DNA from: Streptomyces canus
GTDB lineage: Bacteria; Actinomycetota; Actinomycetes; Streptomycetales; Streptomycetaceae
Assembly (NCBI RefSeq): GCF_001514145.1
Contig: NZ_KQ948681.1
Location: 1 to 64,000, forward strand
DNA: 64,000 bases
Direction of reading: 5' to 3'
Positions 60,405 to 64,000 of the stretch are shown here, piece by piece. Below the pieces are notes generated by a model, which did not search any database, had not been told where the DNA came from, and was given only the letters and a program-made list of their open reading frames with translations. A program made the translations under genes and the position numbers. Every line of letters begins with the position of its first letter. The first letter of the stretch is position 1.

Positions 60405-62651
60405 TCAGTGGGCCGTCTGGACCACGTCCTCGACGGCCTTGCCGCGCAGGTGGGTAATGCCGCGCTTCTTGAAGAACTCCAGCATCTCGGTGCGCTCGTG
60501 CGCGTACTCGCACATGATCCGGCTGGGGGCCTCGGCGCCCAACAGATCGATGCCGTCGCGGAACATGATCTCGTTGTTGCTCTGCGAGAACGACGCGATC
60601 TTCATGGGGTCGCGGGTCATGCCGTGCATGCTCTTGCCGCCCGCGGGGTTGATCGCGCCGTAGTGGTCTCCGTCGTAGGCGTAGTAGTCCGACCGGCGCA
60701 TGAGGACGGACGGGTCGTCCCAGATCAGTCGGCCACCCCCTGGGCTGGAGGGTGTGTTCTTGACGCGCAGGAAGACGCTGTTGGCGCCGCCGCTGTACTT
60801 GTCCGCAGCCTCCGACATGCCGACACCGCCGCCGATACCCATGACCGACCGCTTCTCGGTGGAGGCCAGCACGCCGGTCGCGAAGAGCTTCGTCATCTCT
60901 CCGCCGCCGATGTTGTGGGTCAGAGACTTCCCGGAGAACGCCTTGCTGACCTCGGCCGCGTTGCCGGCTACGTCGAACCGCGACCAGGTCAGCCAGCCGC
61001 CGCTGGTGGCCGGGGTCGGGTCATACCCGGAGCTGGCGGCCAGCGCGTCACCGCTGTCGAAGCCGGTGGCCTTGGCGACCGCCTCGCGCAGCACCGCGAC
61101 CTTCTTGGGCAGCACCGTCTTGGCCGCTTCGAGCTGGATGCGCTTGACCTGGTAATGAAGCGCATCCTCGTCCAGTCCGATGAGAGAGGAGGCCTGCTGG
61201 TGGACGAGCTCCTGCACCTGCAGGTCCTCCAGTCCCTTGGCCTCGGCGAACGCCGCTTTCACCGCGGCGCCTTTGTCCAGTCCCTGGGCTGCGACGTTGT
61301 TGGTCAGGTACGTCCACTCGCCCTCGGATGCGGTCATCGGCGCGTTCACCAGGTGAAGCTGCTCCAGGCGGTCCACGAGTTCTTTGCCGTGCCCACCGCC
61401 CACCGGGGCATGGACCTCGAGCTGGCCCCGCATCGAGAACTCGGTCTTCGAGGGGTCATTCGCCGCGTACGGCCGGTACACCGCGCTCCAGCCGTCACCG
61501 AGGTCGACCGAGTACTCCTTGCCGTTGGCCTTGCTGCGGGACGTGCCGTCCCACGACGACTCGCCGGTCTGCGGGTCCAGCTGCGCCTTGATCCGGCTGG
61601 CGTCGCGCAATTGGGCAGCGAGCGTGCCCGGCTCCGGTTCGTCGGCCGGTGCAGGGATCTGCTTGGTGACGGTCTTGGTGACCATGTGCCCGAACTGCTC
61701 GAAGTGCGGCATGGTCTCGCCGCCGTTGTTGATCTTCTCGCCGACGACGTTTAGCTGGTCCAGGTAGTACTGGGCCATCTCCTTCTCGGCGTCGCTCAGG
61801 TCAGCGGAGGACAGCACGCTGTTGACGGCATCCAGGGCCTGCTGGTGTTTCTGGATCGAGGCCTCGGACATCGGCAGGTTGTCCTTCAGCTTGTGCTGAA
61901 CCGACGTGGTCGCCTTGGTGACCAGTTCACCGAGCTGCTTCTCCTTGTCCAGCGCGAGGCGCTCCTTGACCTCTTCCTCGACTTCCACGTCCACCATCTT
62001 GGTCCCGGACACGGATAGCGCCTCGAGCAGCTTGCTCTCTGCCTCCTCGGACACGTGGGCGAGCAGGACCTCGCGGGGGCCGTCGGCGGAGGCGTAGGCG
62101 ACCAGCGTGGCCTGCGAGTTGATGAAGTCCTCCCCTCCGACCAGGACCGGAGTGCCGGTCGCAACGCCGACGGGCGGCTCGTCGGGCACCGGGGTGAGCG
62201 GAGGATCCGTTTCCTCCTCGTCGGGCTCTTCGACCTGGACCTCTTCGGCCGACAGCCCAGAGGCATCAACGCCGTCCTCGTTGGCCGGCTGGTCGCCTTC
62301 GACCGCTTGCTGGTCCGCCGCCGACTCCTCCAGGCCCTCGCTCGGCGGCTCCGCCCCGACCTCGCCCGAGTGCGCAGGTTCCGCCGCCACCTCGGTGGTG
62401 TCCTCACCCGCGCTGCCTGCGGAGTCTCCGGCCGATGCCGACGCGCCACCGTCCTCCTCGGGTATCGCCGCTTCGGCAGGAGGCTCGGTCGCCGGTGCGG
62501 TGCTCTGGAGAAGCTCGGTCTCCCATTCCGTCAAAGTCGCAGGCTCGGGCGGGGGCTCCGTCCCGAGGGCGACCGGAGCGGACGGCGAGTCGGTGGTCAC
62601 CGTCGGCGAGACGGCGTACGAGGCGTGACTGCTCTTGGAGTTGGTTCCCAT
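60405..62651 (-). CDS. Large acidic protein, probably phage-structure associated
   Basis: A 748-residue protein. Residues about 1-165 are acidic low complexity. The middle is helical (KEKQLGELVTKATTSVQHKL, LSDAEKEMAQYYLDQLNVVG). A C-terminal domain ends the protein (GGWLTWSRFDVAG, ADKYSGGANSVFLRVKN, SQSNNEIMFRDGIDLLGAEA). The last part recalls ADP-ribosyltransferase-like or capsid-linked domains of actinophages; this is a weak resemblance. Coupled (TGATG) to the kinase-like gene. Confidence 0.5.
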   Translation of the reverse strand: MGTNSKSSHASYAVSPTVTTDSPSAPVALGTEPPPEPATLTEWETELLQSTAPATEPPAEAAIPEEDGGASASAGDSAGSAGEDTTEVAAEPAHSGEVGAEPPSEGLEESAADQQAVEGDQPANEDGVDASGLSAEEVQVEEPDEEETDPPLTPVPDEPPVGVATGTPVLVGGEDFINSQATLVAYASADGPREVLLAHVSEEAESKLLEALSVSGTKMVDVEVEEEVKERLALDKEKQLGELVTKATTSVQHKLKDNLPMSEASIQKHQQALDAVNSVLSSADLSDAEKEMAQYYLDQLNVVGEKINNGGETMPHFEQFGHMVTKTVTKQIPAPADEPEPGTLAAQLRDASRIKAQLDPQTGESSWDGTSRSKANGKEYSVDLGDGWSAVYRPYAANDPSKTEFSMRGQLEVHAPVGGGHGKELVDRLEQLHLVNAPMTASEGEWTYLTNNVAAQGLDKGAAVKAAFAEAKGLEDLQVQELVHQQASSLIGLDEDALHYQVKRIQLEAAKTVLPKKVAVLREAVAKATGFDSGDALAASSGYDPTPATSGGWLTWSRFDVAGNAAEVSKAFSGKSLTHNIGGGEMTKLFATGVLASTEKRSVMGIGGGVGMSEAADKYSGGANSVFLRVKNTPSSPGGGRLIWDDPSVLMRRSDYYAYDGDHYGAINPAGGKSMHGMTRDPMKIASFSQSNNEIMFRDGIDLLGAEAPSRIMCEYAHERTEMLEFFKKRGITHLRGKAVEDVVQTAH

Positions 62652-64000
62652 CACTTAGCCCCGTGCTTCAGGGAGGCCGCGGTCGGCATGTTCAGCTCCT
62701 TGACGAAGAAGTTGGTGAACGACTCCCGCAGGCTCTGCTTGCGCTGGACGGCGTGGTCCAGGAAGGCCTCGGCGATCTGCTCGCTGCTGACCTTGGCCGA
62801 CGGGATGCCGTGCTTCTTGGCGGCCGCCTTGCGCATCGTCGGCACCCAGTGGACGCCGGCCTTGACGCCCTCGTGGGCGGTGGAGTGCAGCATCGAGCGC
62901 CACTGGGAGTCGGGGATCGCTTCGAAGTTCTTGATAATCGGGTGCGCCACGGCGGGGTTGACCTTGATGCCGTCGCCGAGGCCTCCCGACAGTGCCGCCT
63001 GGTACAGCTTCTGGTGCACCGGGTCGTAGGAACCGCCTCCCGACGGGGCGTACCCCAACGCGAGTTGGTCCTGCCCGTAGTGCTTGAACGCCTGGCCGAG
63101 GTCGCACCGGACGAGGCCGCCCGAGGCGGTGCGCAGTACGTTCGCCTGATGGCCGTCGTGATCACCGACGAGCCAGGCTCCCACGTGCGAACGGACGATG
63201 GCGTCCACCTCCGACTGGGACCAGTTCTGCGGCTCCGAGGCGAAGTGGTGCGTGTCCTTGAGCAGCGGCTGGACGCTGCCGCTCTTGCCCTCGACGTTCT
63301 TGACGTACACCGGCACCGAGGGCAGGCCGCCCAGCGACAGGGCGTGCGAGGCCGCGGATTCCGCGTGCGCGATCGCCCCGCCATCCTTGTCGGCCTTGAA
63401 CAGCCATGCGGAGCCGTCCGGGGCGTCGTGGAGAGACTTGGCGTAGGTGCCCCCGAGATTCGCGGTCTTGCCGGGCCCGAACGACCAGGAGCCGACCACG
63501 TCCGCGTCGATACGCGCGGGCACATCCTGAGTGGTGGCCTTGACCTGCTGGAGGTTGGCCACCAGGGCCTGGACCTTGGCATTGAAGGAACCCGGCGGCG
63601 CCGGCTTGACCGGGGCCTTGGGAACGGAGCCGGCCGCAGGGGAAGGCGTCGGCGTCTCGGCGAGCTTCTTGGCCTGCTCAGGGCTTGCACCCATGCTCAG
63701 CGCCGCCGCCTCCTTGGCCTCCTTCGTCAGCCCGCCCGCCTGGGATGGCGACGGCGTCGAGGAGGCGGGAGCGGACGACGGCGAGGACCCGGAGGTGATC
63801 AGCTTGCTCTGCAAGGCCTTGACGGCTTCGTCGGACGCCAGGCCGTTGTCCACTCCGGCCGGGGGACCGGTCTTCTTCTTCGCCGCCGCGGCCGCGACCT
63901 TCGCGTTGATTTCCTCTTTGTCCAGGGCCGGGTTGAAGCTCGAGGCGATGAAGCTGGTGACGTGCGCGCGGGCCGCCTTGTCCGCGTCCGGCATTCCCAT
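62651..64000 (-). CDS. Kinase-like protein resembling actinophage capsid-associated proteins (start at or beyond the window edge)
   Basis: 449 residues to an ATG at the last base of the window; the real start may be outside. A flexible Ala/Pro/Lys region is followed by a kinase-like core: WLFKADKDGG (Lys202), AHAESAASHAL (Glu214), VGDHDGHQANVLR (catalytic loop 278-290) and RCDLGQAFKHYG (Asp300). Such PI-kinase/HipA-like domains occur in actinophage MuF-region proteins that enter the host with the DNA. Function inferred. Confidence 0.6.
   Translation of the reverse strand: MGMPDADKAARAHVTSFIASSFNPALDKEEINAKVAAAAAKKKTGPPAGVDNGLASDEAVKALQSKLITSGSSPSSAPASSTPSPSQAGGLTKEAKEAAALSMGASPEQAKKLAETPTPSPAAGSVPKAPVKPAPPGSFNAKVQALVANLQQVKATTQDVPARIDADVVGSWSFGPGKTANLGGTYAKSLHDAPDGSAWLFKADKDGGAIAHAESAASHALSLGGLPSVPVYVKNVEGKSGSVQPLLKDTHHFASEPQNWSQSEVDAIVRSHVGAWLVGDHDGHQANVLRTASGGLVRCDLGQAFKHYGQDQLALGYAPSGGGSYDPVHQKLYQAALSGGLGDGIKVNPAVAHPIIKNFEAIPDSQWRSMLHSTAHEGVKAGVHWVPTMRKAAAKKHGIPSAKVSSEQIAEAFLDHAVQRKQSLRESFTNFFVKELNMPTAASLKHGAK

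Noticed and set aside
60405..62651. Firm call of an ADP-ribosyltransferase toxin domain
   Set aside because: Only a loose resemblance near NNEIMFRDGIDL; the catalytic residues could not be assigned.
1..64000. CRISPR array, tRNA, rRNA, insertion sequence, integrase, att site, rep gene or telomere
   Set aside because: Looked for by eye on both strands and not found. The repeated AT-rich sites are single promoters, not a spaced repeat array.

Overview
The window is very GC-rich DNA with Streptomyces-type gene content: an ImuA'-ImuB-DnaE2 mutasome, a Tad pilus operon, SAV_2336-like and effector-associated proteins, and many GTG starts with GGAGG-type ribosome sites. It reads as accessory DNA, either a large plasmid, a phage-plasmid or a chromosome-arm island. 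Almost every gene from 8.4 kb onwards is on the minus strand. I saw no tRNA, rRNA, CRISPR array, insertion sequence, replication origin or telomere.

Layout. 0-4.1 kb: minus-strand imuA'-imuB-dnaE2, with dnaE2 cut by the window edge and a LexA-like site upstream. 4.3-5.7 kb: a trypsin-like protease behind a small effector-associated-type protein. 5.9-8.2 kb, plus strand: a hypothetical gene, a toxin-antitoxin pair and an ATP-dependent DNA ligase. 8.4-20.2 kb: one long minus-strand Tad operon (lipoprotein, secreted protein, CpaB-like, CpaE-like, TadA, TadB, TadC, a small pilin-like protein, three TadE-like proteins, and a membrane LysM/BTAD regulator). 20.3-27.4 kb: a double-HTH regulator, a membrane protein pair, a frameshifted aminoglycoside phosphotransferase, a lipoprotein, and a tightly coupled four-gene operon of unknown function.

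27.6-64 kb is a different landscape. It holds short, mostly unrecognised minus-strand genes with phage and plasmid flavour: a phiSA1p31-like protein, a phage-type zinc-binding protein, Gp88, DUF6884, DUF4007, three N6-adenine methyltransferase homologues, a DprA-like protein, a stand-alone SAV_2336 domain, an HExxH protein, and at the end two large proteins that look like phage capsid-associated proteins. The only plus-strand gene here is an ADP-ribosylglycohydrolase/phosphatase fusion.

The main discovery is in this second half. Eleven AT-rich promoters, 27.9 to 58.9 kb, all point to the minus strand and all have exactly 17 bases between a TTGCTT-like -35 and a TANNNT -10. They share a conserved T-rich spacer beginning A[AC]TT[CA]TTTTT, and usually a TG just before the -10. 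Each sits 35-197 bases upstream of the first gene of a transcription unit. They look like one element-wide regulon. Two further features go with it: GC-rich hairpins in most of the longer intergenic gaps, just upstream of the next gene's ribosome site, and a two-gene locus (53.3-55.2 kb) encoding tandem arrays of excisionase-like winged-helix modules, which are candidate regulators.
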